Notes: a model not told the origin generated them from the sequence alone. DNA of 64,000 bases from Streptomyces cyaneofuscatus (GCF_000718135.1 NZ_JOEM01000015.1:120475-184474); one strand, 5' to 3'. Shown: positions 56,301 through 63,834, counted from the stretch's first letter. Program-made: numbers and translations.

Positions 56301-57098
56301 CAGGCGTTCAACGCCCCGCTGAACCAGGACCCGGGCGCGACCTCGCAGTTCGCCCGGCCGGACTTCAACGCGCCGCTCCAGCAGAACCAGCATCAGGGCC
56401 AGTCCTACGGCCAGCAGGCCCAGGACCCGGCGTCCACCGCGCAGTTCGCGCGGCCCGACTTCAACGCGCCGCCCCAGCAGAACCAGGGCCAGCAGCTGCC
56501 CGCGCCGCGTCAGCGCGGCCCGGAGGGCAACGGCTTCGGCGCCCCGCGTCCGTCGGCGTCCCCCGCGGGCGAGGCCCCGTACCGCCCGGCGCTCCCCCAG
56601 CAGCCGGAGGCCCTGCCGCCGGCCGGTCCCGGGGACGGCCGTACGCCGCTGTACGACACCCTGGAGACCAACTGGTTCCACGGTCCCGGCCAGGGCGGCC
56701 AGCAGGGCGCCGAGCCGCAGGCTCCGGCCGCTCCCGAGCCCACCGGCGTACCCGTTCCGCCCATGCCGCAGCGTGGTGCGGCCGAGGCTCCGGTCACCAG
56801 CTCGTGGCGCGCCTCGCCCAACGACGAACTCGTACGCCAGGCCGAGCGGGTCAAGAAGCCGGCCGCCGGCGGGGTCACCACTTCCGGGCTGCCCCGCCGT
56901 GTTCCCCGCGCCAATTTGGTTCCGGGGACCGCTCAGCAGCAGAATCACCAGTCCGGACCTCAGGTTTCGCGTGCGCCCGATGACGTACGCGGTCGTCTGA
57001 CCAATCTCCGCCGGGGCATCCAGCAGGGACGGCAGGCCAACAACGGCCCGTCGACCGGCAGTATCCATCTCGGCCCCACTCACCAGCAGGAGCGTTAG
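53340..57098 (+). CDS. cvnA1: Conservon sensor histidine kinase-like protein CvnA (first copy)
   Basis: A 1252-residue membrane protein of the nitrate/sulfonate-sensing CvnA type. A polar N-terminus is followed by TM1 (about 85-103), an extracellular NIT-like sensing domain (~105-395), TM2 (NGAVILLVLGVSLVGAFVV, about 400-418) and HAMP. A kinase-like core has FKLDHLATRMRRNGENLL and an ATPase with N box LLAELLENAT (~612), G1 EIHDTGIGL and G2 RRMGLFVVGRL. Residues ~715-1252 are Gly/Gln/Pro-rich and disordered, with three QFARP/FNAP units. The last ~75 residues (GLPRRVPRANLVPGT; GPQVSRAPDDVRGRL) are shared with the second copy. The GTG at 53340 was chosen as the first codon of conserved sequence (QGRFKRDG). 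Confidence 0.93.
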   Translation: MQGRFKRDGSAPAEQEPRGGTDRGSSPQHAQNPGPAAAGDNGDRAKPPGSAPSGGAEPSAPSASRGPVDTGSRIALRNWRISTRLVSLLALPVVAATSLGGLRINESMTDMQQLEHMQLLTQMTKQATSLAQALQVERDQSAGPLSNGSKATDYKVSQPREKTDRAKDAFLDATNEIGDFENDDALESIHASVAQIASQLGDIRSIRKSAYEDGAPSLNTIDQYSQLITSLLSLSQDMAQATSNPDMIKRTRALAAFSSAKEYASIQRAVIAAALPGGSVKEPHLNENDKQFGSNALDKETRAISSFKSIYGSTGESAVDLMAPLDNGNNPEINAANMYAKHILDTPNGIDGAKVRSYMDWYDQSSTKIDAMKTIETTLLSDMEAKARELREASQREAIINGAVILLVLGVSLVGAFVVARSMIRSLRRLQDTATRVAQDRLPELVKQLSETDPQDVDTSVESVGVHSRDEIGQVAAAFDDVHREAVRLAAEQALLRGNVNAMFTNLSRRSQGLIQRQLSLISELESREADPDQLSSLFKLDHLATRMRRNGENLLVLAGEEPGRRWTRPVPLVDVLRAAASEVEQYERIELSAVPATEVAGRVVNDLVHLLAELLENATSFSSPQTKVRVTGHALPDGRVLVEIHDTGIGLSPEDLAAINERLAQPPTVDVSVSRRMGLFVVGRLSLRHGIRIQLRPSDSGGTTALVMLPVDVAHGGKQPPSKQGQGQQPGGAPGGLLAGNGNGAGAGQRPGIGGGPGGPGAKSLGSGPGGQRGQVGAGSGPRAALPARDNAPGGRPQGQQNGPQGNGPQNPGNPNQPFPGQEPQRQGGGGLSGAFGNGARLGARGQGDAPGRTEPGQPNLFGHGAPASPGQNGRSNAFAPQNQQGQPGQQGPGQQQGQPGQQQGRNQPQPAQARHEQNGPGQGGFQQPGGPGRQLPPTGGPRAELPGGNPQQRPQAANWGADAPRGHEEHDATGQFARPAGPGQDQAFNAPLNQDPGATSQFARPDFNAPLQQNQHQGQSYGQQAQDPASTAQFARPDFNAPPQQNQGQQLPAPRQRGPEGNGFGAPRPSASPAGEAPYRPALPQQPEALPPAGPGDGRTPLYDTLETNWFHGPGQGGQQGAEPQAPAAPEPTGVPVPPMPQRGAAEAPVTSSWRASPNDELVRQAERVKKPAAGGVTTSGLPRRVPRANLVPGTAQQQNHQSGPQVSRAPDDVRGRLTNLRRGIQQGRQANNGPSTGSIHLGPTHQQER
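56260..56500 (+). repeat. Repeated QFARP...FNAP units in CvnA1 tail
   Basis: Three imperfect units (GQFARPAGPG...FNAP; SQFARPDFNAP; AQFARPDFNAP) of about 30-35 residues are separated by Gln/Gly linkers. They are absent from the CvnA2 tail. Confidence 0.7.
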
Positions 57099-57521
57099 TT
57101 GAGCCCCATGAGTCAGGCCGCGCAGAATCTGAACTGGCTGATCACCAACTTCGTGGACAACACCCCAGGGGTGTCCCACACGGTGGTGGTCTCCGCGGAT
57201 GGCCTGCTGCTGGCGATGTCCGAAGGTTTCCCGCGCGACCGCGCCGACCAGCTGGCGGCCGTGGCCTCCGGGCTGACGTCGCTGACCGCAGGCGCCTCGC
57301 GGATCTTCGAGGGCGGCGCCGTCAGCCAGACCGTTGTGGAGATGGAGCGAGGATTCCTCTTCCTCATGTCCATCTCCGACGGGTCCTCACTCGCCGTTCT
57401 CGCCCACCCGGACGCCGACATCGGTCTGGTCGGTTACGAGATGGCCCTCCTGGTCGACCGTGCGGGCACCGTCCTCACGCCCGACCTCCGCGCCGAGCTC
57501 CAGGGCAGTCTGCTCCATTAG
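57099..57521 (+). CDS. cvnB1: Roadblock/LC7-domain protein CvnB (first copy)
   Basis: A 140-residue roadblock/LC7 protein (NWLITNFVDNTPGVSHTVVVSADGLLLAMSEG; ASGLTSLTAGASRIF; LAVLAHPDADIGLVGYEMALLVDRAG), a family that regulates small GTPases such as MglA and Rag. I chose the TTG at 57099 because AGGAG lies 6 nt before it; the ATG at 57108 is the alternative. It immediately follows the cvnA stop. Confidence 0.95.
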   Translation: MSPMSQAAQNLNWLITNFVDNTPGVSHTVVVSADGLLLAMSEGFPRDRADQLAAVASGLTSLTAGASRIFEGGAVSQTVVEMERGFLFLMSISDGSSLAVLAHPDADIGLVGYEMALLVDRAGTVLTPDLRAELQGSLLH

Positions 57522-57656
57522 GCGGCCGTCCTGCGGATTCACGACACGATCCCCCCAGGTAATGCCCACAACCCTCACCCGTCAGGCCGCCTTAGTCCCC
57601 TCACCGGCCCCTTGCAGACGGCAAGCCGAGAACCTGCTGTCACGCCCGGAGGATTC

Positions 57657-58064
57657 ATGACCCCGCCACCCGCCTCACCCGATCCGTACGGCGCACTGCA
57701 CCACGCGTCGTACGACGAGGGAGGCGACCAGCCGCTGGTTCGTCCTTACGCCATGACCGGTGGCCGGACCCGGCCGCGTTACCAGCTCGCGATAGAGGCA
57801 CTGGTCAGCACCACCGCGGACCCGGCGCATCTGGGGACGCTGCTCCCCGAGCACCAGCGGATCTGCCACCTGTGCCGCGAGGTCAAGTCGGTGGCCGAGG
57901 TCTCCGCGCTGCTGTCGATGCCGCTCGGCGTCGCCCGCATCCTCGTGGCGGACCTGGCGGAAGCCGGCATGGTGGCCATCCACCAGCCGGGCAATGGAGA
58001 GGCCGGCGGCGCGCCGGATGTGACACTGCTCGAAAGGGTGCTCAGTGGACTTCGCAAGCTCTAG
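57657..58064 (+). CDS. cvnC1: DUF742 protein CvnC (first copy)
   Basis: A 135-residue DUF742 protein: LVRPYAMTGGRTRPRYQLAIEALVSTT, HQRICHLCREVKSVAEVSALLSMPLGVARILVADLAEAGMVAIH, ending LLERVLSGLRKL. The centre resembles a winged helix, though its known role is in the conservon complex. The cysteine pair HLCREV near residue 70 is conserved. The ATG at 57657 follows GGAGGATTC. Its 3' end overlaps cvnD1 by 20 nt. Confidence 0.95.
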   Translation: MTPPPASPDPYGALHHASYDEGGDQPLVRPYAMTGGRTRPRYQLAIEALVSTTADPAHLGTLLPEHQRICHLCREVKSVAEVSALLSMPLGVARILVADLAEAGMVAIHQPGNGEAGGAPDVTLLERVLSGLRKL

Positions 58065-58434
58065 CGGCGGTACGGCCCGCGCCACTACCTCCGCGAAGAT
58101 CGTGGTGGCGGGCGGTTTCGGCGTGGGCAAGACCACGTTCGTCGGTGCGGTGTCGGAGATCAACCCGCTGCGCACCGAGGCCGTCATGACGTCCGCGTCC
58201 GCGGGCATCGACGACCTGACCCACACCGGGGACAAGACGACGACCACCGTCGCCATGGACTTCGGCCGCATCACGCTCGACCAGGACCTGATCCTGTACC
58301 TCTTCGGTACGCCCGGTCAGGACCGTTTCTGGTTCATGTGGGACGACCTGGTCCGCGGCGCCATCGGCGCCGTCGTCCTCGTCGACACCCGCCGCCTCGC
58401 CGACTGCTTCCCCGCCATACGGAAGTTGTTGTAG
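58045..58434 (+). pseudogene. cvnD1: Truncated conservon GTPase CvnD (first copy)
   Basis: CvnD is a small Ras-like/MglA-like GTPase. The first 124 residues are intact: P-loop GGFGVGKTTF (about 23-32), a TSASAGIDDL effector region, and LFGTPGQDRFWFMWDD. Homology stops after DTRRLADCFPA, and the frame ends with five unrelated codons and a TAG at 58434. A full CvnD continues for about 65 residues with the guanine-specificity NxxD motif (G4) and G5. Both are absent, so GTP binding should fail. The terminator begins 3 nt later. The same break occurs in the second copy. Possibly an assembly artefact. Confidence 0.8.
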
Positions 58435-58436
58435 TC

Positions 58437-58480
58437 ACGCGGGGGCGGCCTGTGTCGTTTGACACGATCCGCCCCCGCGT
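58437..58480 (+). terminator. Terminator after first conservon
   Basis: A 12-bp stem (ACGCGGGGGCGG and complement) encloses an inner GTGTC-GTTT-GACAC hairpin. It starts 3 nt after the truncated cvnD1 stop. Confidence 0.8.
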
Positions 58481-58553
58481 TCATAACATTTCGACAGAGA
58501 ATTGGCCTCGCGCCACCACCCGACGCATCCACGTGGTGCCACTGCGCTCACAT

Positions 58554-58577
58554 GAGCCCCGCCTTTTGACGGGGCTC
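58554..58577 (+). terminator. Second hairpin with T-rich tail
   Basis: GAGCCCCG-CCTTTTGA-CGGGGCTC followed by GCTCTTTAT, ~75 nt beyond the first terminator. It further separates the two conservons. Confidence 0.55.
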
Positions 58578-58610
58578 GCTCTTTATGCCCGTTTTATCTG
58601 AGGCGTGGAC

Positions 58611-58635
58611 CACTCGGAATGATCGATTCCGAGTG
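58611..58635. promoter_or_regulatory. Inverted repeat upstream of cvnA2
   Basis: CACTCGGAAT-GATCG-ATTCCGAGTG has perfect 10-bp arms with a 5-nt spacer, 114 bp before the cvnA2 start. It resembles a dimer operator for an unidentified factor. Confidence 0.55.
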
Positions 58636-58748
58636 TTTGGAGGGGGGCCCGTACCCGTGCTGCAATTCGTCGAACTCCCGAGTAGTTACGGCCCTGAACG
58701 AATAATCCGGCACAACGTAGGTGCCGGCGCCGAGAGGTTGTTGGTCGA

Positions 58749-61700
58749 GTGAGGCGAAGCAACGAGGGCTCCGCGGTGCAGCCCGAGCGGGGCAACTTCA
58801 CCCCGCCGTCGCACGCTGCGGCGCCCCCTGCACAGGCGCCCGAGCCGGAGCCGGCCGGTGGCAGCACCAGCCGGTTCTCCCCGCGCAACTGGCGGGTGGC
58901 CACCCGGCTGAACGCGATCCTCCTGATCCCGGTCATCATCGGCCTGATCATGGGCGGCTTCCAGGTGAAGGGGTCCATCGACACCTGGAGCGAGGCCCAG
59001 GACGCCGAGAAGATCGCGCGCGTCGTCCGCGCGGCCTCGGAGTACGGGCAGGCCCTGCTCAACGAGCGCGACCTGACCGCCCAGCCGCTGCTCTCCGGCG
59101 ACCGGGAGGCCGACGTCGTCGAGCAGTCCCGGGCCACCACGGACGAGGCGCGTACGGCCTTCGACGCCGCGGTGAAGGACATGCCCGCCAAGCCGGGCCT
59201 GGAGCGCCGCCTGAAGCTCTTCAAGGTCGACGAGCCCAAGCTGCCCGAGCTCCGCAAGGCCGCCTACTCGCAGGCGCTCGACCCGGTGAAGACCGAAGAG
59301 GGCTACACCCAGGTCCAGCACTCGCTGATGCAGTTCGCCAACGAGCTGGGCCTCGGTACCGGCAACGTCACCAGCTACGGCCGTACCGTCTACGCGATCG
59401 AGCTGTCCAAGGCTGCAGAATCGCTTCAGCGCTCGATCGGCATGCACCTGCTGGTGCGCCCGAGCAAGAAGCCCGCCGTCTACAACGACCAGGTCAAGGC
59501 CTTCGGCTCGTACAACTACCTGGAGCAGATCGCCCTCGCCGAGTTCAACGCCGGTGGCACCCAGGCAGACGTCGACCGCCTCAAGCAGGTCATGGCGGGC
59601 AAGGCCGCCGAGGGCGCCAGGCAGCTCAAGGCCGCTCGCGAGCAGGCCGATGCCGCCGGTCAGCCCTTCGTGGCGCCGCCGAGCATCGACGGCTCGGTCT
59701 TCGACGGCATGGTGCAGGAGATCGGCAAGGGCCAGGAACCCGAGGAGCTGGCGAAGAAGGGCATCACGCCCGAGACCTGGATGGCCGCCGCCACCGCCAA
59801 GTTCGAGGGATACGCGACGGTCGAGAAGGAACTCGTCGACAAGGCGGTGGACGAGGCCGCGAGGATCTCCTCCGACGCCAAGTCCGACGCGATCGTCAAC
59901 GGCCTCATCGTCGTCATCGCGCTCCTGGCGGCCTTCATCCTGGCCGGGCTCATGGCCCGCCAGATGAGCCGCGCGATGCGCCAGCTGCGTACCGCCGCCT
60001 TCTCCATCGCCGAGCAGCGGCTGCCCTCCCTCGTCGACCAGCTCTCCCGCACCGACCCGGGCCGGGTCGACACCCGGGTGCAGCCCATCCCGATCACCAC
60101 GCAGGACGAGATCGGCGAGGTCGCCCGCGCCTTCGACCAGGTGCACCGCGAGGCCGTCCGGCTCGCCGCCGAGCAGGCCATGCTGCGGGGCAACGTCAAC
60201 GCGATCTTCACCAACCTCTCGCGCCGCAACCAGTCGCTCATCGAGGGCCAGCTGACCCTCATCACCGACCTGGAGAACAACGAGGCGGACCCGGACCAGC
60301 TGGAGAGCCTCTTCAAGCTGGACCACCTGGCCACCCGTATGCGGCGCAACGGCGAGAACCTGCTCGTCCTCTCCGGCGAGGAGCCCGGCCGCCGCTGGGA
60401 CCAGCCGGTGCCGCTGGTCGACGTCCTGCGGGCCGCCTCCTCCGAGGTGGAGTCGTACGAGCGCATCGAGCTGTCCGGCGTCCCGGAGGCCGAGATCCAC
60501 GGCCGGGCCGTCACCGACCTCGTGCACCTGCTGGCCGAGCTGCTGGAGAACGCCACCACGTTCTCCTCGCCGCAGACCAAGGTCAGGGTCACCGCGACCC
60601 GGCTGCCCGACGGCCGCGTCATGGTCGAGATCCACGACAAGGGCATCGGCCTCACCGCCGAGGACTTCGCCGACATCAACCACAAGCTGGCCAACCCGCC
60701 GACGGTGGACGCCGCGGTCTCGCAGCGCATGGGCCTGTTCGTGGTCGGCCGGCTCGCCGACCGGCACGGCATCCGGGTCCAGCTGCGCCCCTCGGGCGAG
60801 CAGGCCGGGACGACGTCGCTGGTCATGCTCCCGGACGCCATCACCCACGGTGGCGGTGGCGAATCCCTGCCCGGACAGGACGACTTCACCGTCTCCTCGA
60901 TCATCCCCGAGCAGCAGAGCGCCTTCGAGCCGGCCCCGCAGCACGGCCAGATGCGTACGGCGGCGGAGCTCGGCTTCGACGACTCGCGCTACGAGGTCCA
61001 GGCGGACCCGGTCCAGCTGGACCCGGTCAACCGTTCGCTGATGCGTGAGGAGCGCCGGGCGGCGCTGGAGGCCCAGACCGGCTCCGGCTCCCCGTTCCCG
61101 GACGGCTCCCAGGAGCAGCAGGGCTACGGCCAGGAGGGCTACGCGCAGGACCAGTACGCCGGGCAGGACGCGTACAACGGTCAGCAGGATTACGGGCAGG
61201 AGCCCTACGGCCAGGACCAGTACGCCCAGGACCCCGCCCAGCAGGCGCAGCAGGACCCGTACGCCGGCTCCTACGAGCAGCAGGGCTACGGCACCGGGAA
61301 CGGCTACCCGCAGCAGCAGGAGCAGAACGGATCCCAGGGACAGCCGCAGCAGGGCTACGCGGAGGCGGCATATGCCGCTCCGGAGAACCCGCAGGACCCG
61401 TACGCCGCCGACCGGTACGCTGCCCCGACCGACCAGTCCCACCAGGACGACTGGCCTGTTCAGAGCGGTTCGCAGAACACTTTTGAGCCGGTTCGGCAGG
61501 CTGAGGCGGAATCTGTTCCGAGCGTTCCCGCACCGTCGCAGGAGCGCGTAGGCTTCGAACGTCCGGGGTCCACCCCGAACGTCGGCCACGAGCTGACCGA
61601 AGCCGGTCTGCCTCGCCGCGGCGGTGCGCAGCACTGGCAGCCGAGCGGCCGCGGCAACGACCAGCCCGCTCCGGCCCCGCAGCGGCAGCCGCAGCAGCAG

Positions 61701-62009
61701 GAGCGGCAGGCCCCGCAGACGGACGGGGAAGGCACCGACGACTGGCGCTCGACGAATGACGAGCGCTGGGAGCGGGCCGAGAAGCTCCGTGAGCCGAAGG
61801 CGGGCGGAATCACCCCCTCCGGTCTCCCCCGGCGCGTACCCAAGGCCAACCTGGTCGAGGGCACGGCGGAGCAGACCCAGCAGGGCGGCCCACAGGTCTC
61901 CCGCGCACCCGAGGACGTCCGCGGCAGGTTGAGCAAGCTGCGGCGCGGTGTCCAGCGGGGACGCAACGCGGGGTCGGACACCAGTACCACCTACAACCAG
62001 GAGCGTTAG
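58749..62009 (+). CDS. cvnA2: Conservon sensor histidine kinase-like protein CvnA (second copy)
   Basis: A 1086-residue protein with the same plan as CvnA1: TM1 (about 56-72, AILLIPVIIGLIMGG), a sensing domain (~75-378), TM2 (NGLIVVIALLAAFILAGLM, about 381-400), HAMP and DHp-like FKLDHLATRMRRNGENLL. The ATPase has LLAELLENATTF (~594), EIHDKGIGL and QRMGLFVVGRLADRHG. The tail (~700-1086) is Gln/Tyr/Gly-rich with YGQ(E/D)xYAQDQYA-like units and ends in the shared GLPRRVPKANLVEGT / GPQVSRAPEDVRGRL motif. The sensing domain differs from CvnA1, so the two probably sense different inputs. GTG start at 58749. Confidence 0.94.
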   Translation: MRRSNEGSAVQPERGNFTPPSHAAAPPAQAPEPEPAGGSTSRFSPRNWRVATRLNAILLIPVIIGLIMGGFQVKGSIDTWSEAQDAEKIARVVRAASEYGQALLNERDLTAQPLLSGDREADVVEQSRATTDEARTAFDAAVKDMPAKPGLERRLKLFKVDEPKLPELRKAAYSQALDPVKTEEGYTQVQHSLMQFANELGLGTGNVTSYGRTVYAIELSKAAESLQRSIGMHLLVRPSKKPAVYNDQVKAFGSYNYLEQIALAEFNAGGTQADVDRLKQVMAGKAAEGARQLKAAREQADAAGQPFVAPPSIDGSVFDGMVQEIGKGQEPEELAKKGITPETWMAAATAKFEGYATVEKELVDKAVDEAARISSDAKSDAIVNGLIVVIALLAAFILAGLMARQMSRAMRQLRTAAFSIAEQRLPSLVDQLSRTDPGRVDTRVQPIPITTQDEIGEVARAFDQVHREAVRLAAEQAMLRGNVNAIFTNLSRRNQSLIEGQLTLITDLENNEADPDQLESLFKLDHLATRMRRNGENLLVLSGEEPGRRWDQPVPLVDVLRAASSEVESYERIELSGVPEAEIHGRAVTDLVHLLAELLENATTFSSPQTKVRVTATRLPDGRVMVEIHDKGIGLTAEDFADINHKLANPPTVDAAVSQRMGLFVVGRLADRHGIRVQLRPSGEQAGTTSLVMLPDAITHGGGGESLPGQDDFTVSSIIPEQQSAFEPAPQHGQMRTAAELGFDDSRYEVQADPVQLDPVNRSLMREERRAALEAQTGSGSPFPDGSQEQQGYGQEGYAQDQYAGQDAYNGQQDYGQEPYGQDQYAQDPAQQAQQDPYAGSYEQQGYGTGNGYPQQQEQNGSQGQPQQGYAEAAYAAPENPQDPYAADRYAAPTDQSHQDDWPVQSGSQNTFEPVRQAEAESVPSVPAPSQERVGFERPGSTPNVGHELTEAGLPRRGGAQHWQPSGRGNDQPAPAPQRQPQQQERQAPQTDGEGTDDWRSTNDERWERAEKLREPKAGGITPSGLPRRVPKANLVEGTAEQTQQGGPQVSRAPEDVRGRLSKLRRGVQRGRNAGSDTSTTYNQER

Positions 62010-62010
62010 T

Positions 62011-62433
62011 GTGAGCCCGATGAGCCAGGCGGCGCAGAATCTCAACTGGTTGATCACCAACTTCGTGGACAACACCCCCGGGGTGTCGCACACGGTGGTG
62101 GTCTCCGCCGACGGACTCCTGCTGGCCATGTCCGAAGGATTCCCGCGCGACCGCGCCGACCAGCTGGCGGCCGTCGCCTCCGGTCTGACGTCGCTGACCG
62201 CGGGCGCCTCGCGGATCTTCGAGGGCGGGGCGGTGAACCAGACCGTTGTGGAGATGGAGCGGGGATTCCTCTTCATCATGTCCATCTCGGACGGTTCGTC
62301 ACTCGCCGTTCTCGCCCACCCGGACGCCGACATCGGTCTGGTCGGGTACGAAATGGCACTTCTGGTCGACCGCGCGGGCAGTGTTCTGACCCCGGATCTC
62401 CGCGCCGAACTTCAGGGAAGTCTTCTTAACTAG
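62011..62433 (+). CDS. cvnB2: Roadblock/LC7-domain protein CvnB (second copy)
   Basis: A 140-residue roadblock/LC7 protein almost identical to CvnB1, differing mainly at a few positions (for example SQTV versus NQTV and LLH versus LLN at the end). The GTG at 62011 has AGGAG 7 nt upstream; the ATG at 62020 is an alternative. Such similarity would allow cross-talk between the two conservon complexes. Confidence 0.95.
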   Translation: MSPMSQAAQNLNWLITNFVDNTPGVSHTVVVSADGLLLAMSEGFPRDRADQLAAVASGLTSLTAGASRIFEGGAVNQTVVEMERGFLFIMSISDGSSLAVLAHPDADIGLVGYEMALLVDRAGSVLTPDLRAELQGSLLN

Positions 62434-62523
62434 TAGACAGACAGTGCGTTTCTCGCCACCGCGCCATAAGGTGCGGTGGCGCGGCCCCACTGGGATCGGC
62501 GACCGGCAGTCGGAGGAGGAAAC

Positions 62524-63177
62524 GTGGCAGCACCCACAGGCGGACACCCCTACGAGGGTGAACAGAGGGTTCCGGGTGAGCACGGTGACAACCGTTTCGG
62601 CTACCCCGCAGCATCCGGCGGCCAGGCCCCGGGGAACGCATATCAGCCATACCAGCAGCCGCAGCAGCAGCACGGCGCCCATGGTGCGCAGGGGTCCGAG
62701 TGGCCCCAGCAGCAGCCGGGTTCGCCTTGGCCGCAGCAGCAGCAGCAGCCCCAGCAGCGGTACGACGCGCCGCAGCAGCAGCGTATCCAGCCGGTGCAGC
62801 AGCGGCGGGCCCCCGAGCCCGCCAAGCCGGCGGCGCACAACCCGCTGGTCCGTCCGTACGCCATGACCGGCGGCCGGACCCGGCCGCGTTACCAGCTCGC
62901 CATCGAGGCGCTGGTCAGCACGACGGCCGATCCGTCCCGGCTGCAAGGGCAGTTGCCCGAGCACCAGCGGATCTGCCGGCTCTGCATCGAGATCAAGTCG
63001 GTCGCCGAGGTTTCGGCCCTTCTCTCGATCCCCCTCGGCGTTGCCCGGATCCTCGTCGCCGACCTGGCCGAGGCCGGACTCGTCGCTATCCATCAGCCCG
63101 GCGGCGACGAGGCCGCCGGCGGCCAGCCAGATGTGACACTGCTCGAAAGGGTGCTCAGTGGACTTCGCAAGCTCTAG
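62524..63177 (+). CDS. cvnC2: DUF742 protein CvnC (second copy)
   Basis: A 217-residue DUF742 protein. The C-terminal ~115 residues closely match CvnC1 (LVRPYAMTGGRTRPRYQLAIEALVSTT; HQRICRLCIEIKSVAEVSALLSIPLGVARIL). It adds an N-terminal ~100-residue Gln/Pro/Gly-rich region with runs of glutamine (PQQQQQPQQ). The GTG at 62524 follows GGAGGAGGAAAC, a near-perfect ribosome-binding site. The gene overlaps cvnD2 by 20 nt. Confidence 0.94.
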   Translation: MAAPTGGHPYEGEQRVPGEHGDNRFGYPAASGGQAPGNAYQPYQQPQQQHGAHGAQGSEWPQQQPGSPWPQQQQQPQQRYDAPQQQRIQPVQQRRAPEPAKPAAHNPLVRPYAMTGGRTRPRYQLAIEALVSTTADPSRLQGQLPEHQRICRLCIEIKSVAEVSALLSIPLGVARILVADLAEAGLVAIHQPGGDEAAGGQPDVTLLERVLSGLRKL

Positions 63178-63529
63178 CGGCGGAGCGGCCCGCTCCACTA
63201 CCTCGGCGAAGATCGTGGTGGCAGGGGGCTTCGGCGTGGGTAAGACCACGTTTGTCGGTGCCGTTTCGGAGATCAATCCGCTGCGCACCGAAGCCGTGAT
63301 GACGTCCGCGTCCGCGGGCATCGACGATCTGACCCACACCGGGGACAAGACCACCACGACGGTGGCCATGGACTTCGGACGTATCACCCTGGACCAGGAC
63401 CTGATCCTGTACCTGTTCGGTACGCCGGGCCAGGACCGTTTCTGGTTCATGTGGGACGACCTGGTCCGCGGCGCCATCGGCGCCGTCGTCCTCGTCGACA
63501 CCCGCCGCCTCGCCGACTGCTTCCCCGCC
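63158..63529 (+). pseudogene. cvnD2: Truncated conservon GTPase CvnD (second copy)
   Basis: Starts GTG at 63158 and matches CvnD1 for 124 residues (P-loop GGFGVGKTTF; LFGTPGQDRFWFMWDD), then loses homology after DTRRLADCFPA, the same codon as in the first copy. From there the frame runs through a terminator hairpin and antisense across accE to 63901, clearly not real protein. G4 and G5 are missing. The last 99 nt of homology (63431-63529) are identical to 58318-58416. Confidence 0.8.
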
Positions 63530-63532
63530 GTA

Positions 63533-63576
63533 CGAGAAGGGCCCCGCACTCCTCATGGAGTGCGGGGCCCTTCTCG
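63533..63576. terminator. Bidirectional terminator, 20-bp stem
   Basis: Perfect 20-bp inverted repeat (arms begin CGAGAAGGGCCCCGCACT) around TCAT, between the second conservon and convergent accE. It starts 4 nt after the point where cvnD2 homology ends. Confidence 0.88.
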
Positions 63577-63630
63577 TGACGCTGTGCGGCGCGCGGGGTC
63601 AGCCCTGCGCGACGCCGTACGCGGCCGGTG

Positions 63631-63834
63631 TCAGCCCTGCCAGCTGTGCGGCGCGCGGAAGCCCGGCGTGCGCTCCAGGCGGCGCCAGCCGGCCGTGTCG
63701 CGGCCGCGGTGGGCGGGGGCGGACGGCTGGGCGGCGGCGCGGGCCATCAGGACGGCGGTGATGGCCGCCAGCTCCTCGGGGGCCGCGTGGCCCTTCTCGA
63801 CGCGCAGGACGGACTCGGCGGAAGTGAGGCTCAT
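63631..63834 (-). CDS. accE: Acyl-CoA carboxylase epsilon subunit
   Basis: A 67-residue AccE/PccE subunit that stimulates the biotin-dependent acyl-CoA carboxylase of actinomycetes. The N-terminal helix RVEKGHAAPEELAAITAVLMARAA and a C-terminal TAGWRRLERTPGFRAPHSWQG match the family. It follows accB, with 67 nt between them, as in S. coelicolor. Confidence 0.94.
   Translation of the reverse strand: MSLTSAESVLRVEKGHAAPEELAAITAVLMARAAAQPSAPAHRGRDTAGWRRLERTPGFRAPHSWQG

Noticed and set aside
53337..57179. About 1280-codon minus-strand frame opposite cvnA1
   Set aside because: Antisense shadow; cvnA1 carries HAMP and ATPase motifs and is followed in register by cvnB and cvnC.
58686..62333. About 1215-codon minus-strand frame opposite cvnA2 and cvnB2
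   Set aside because: It spans two genes and an intergenic junction with no recognisable motif.
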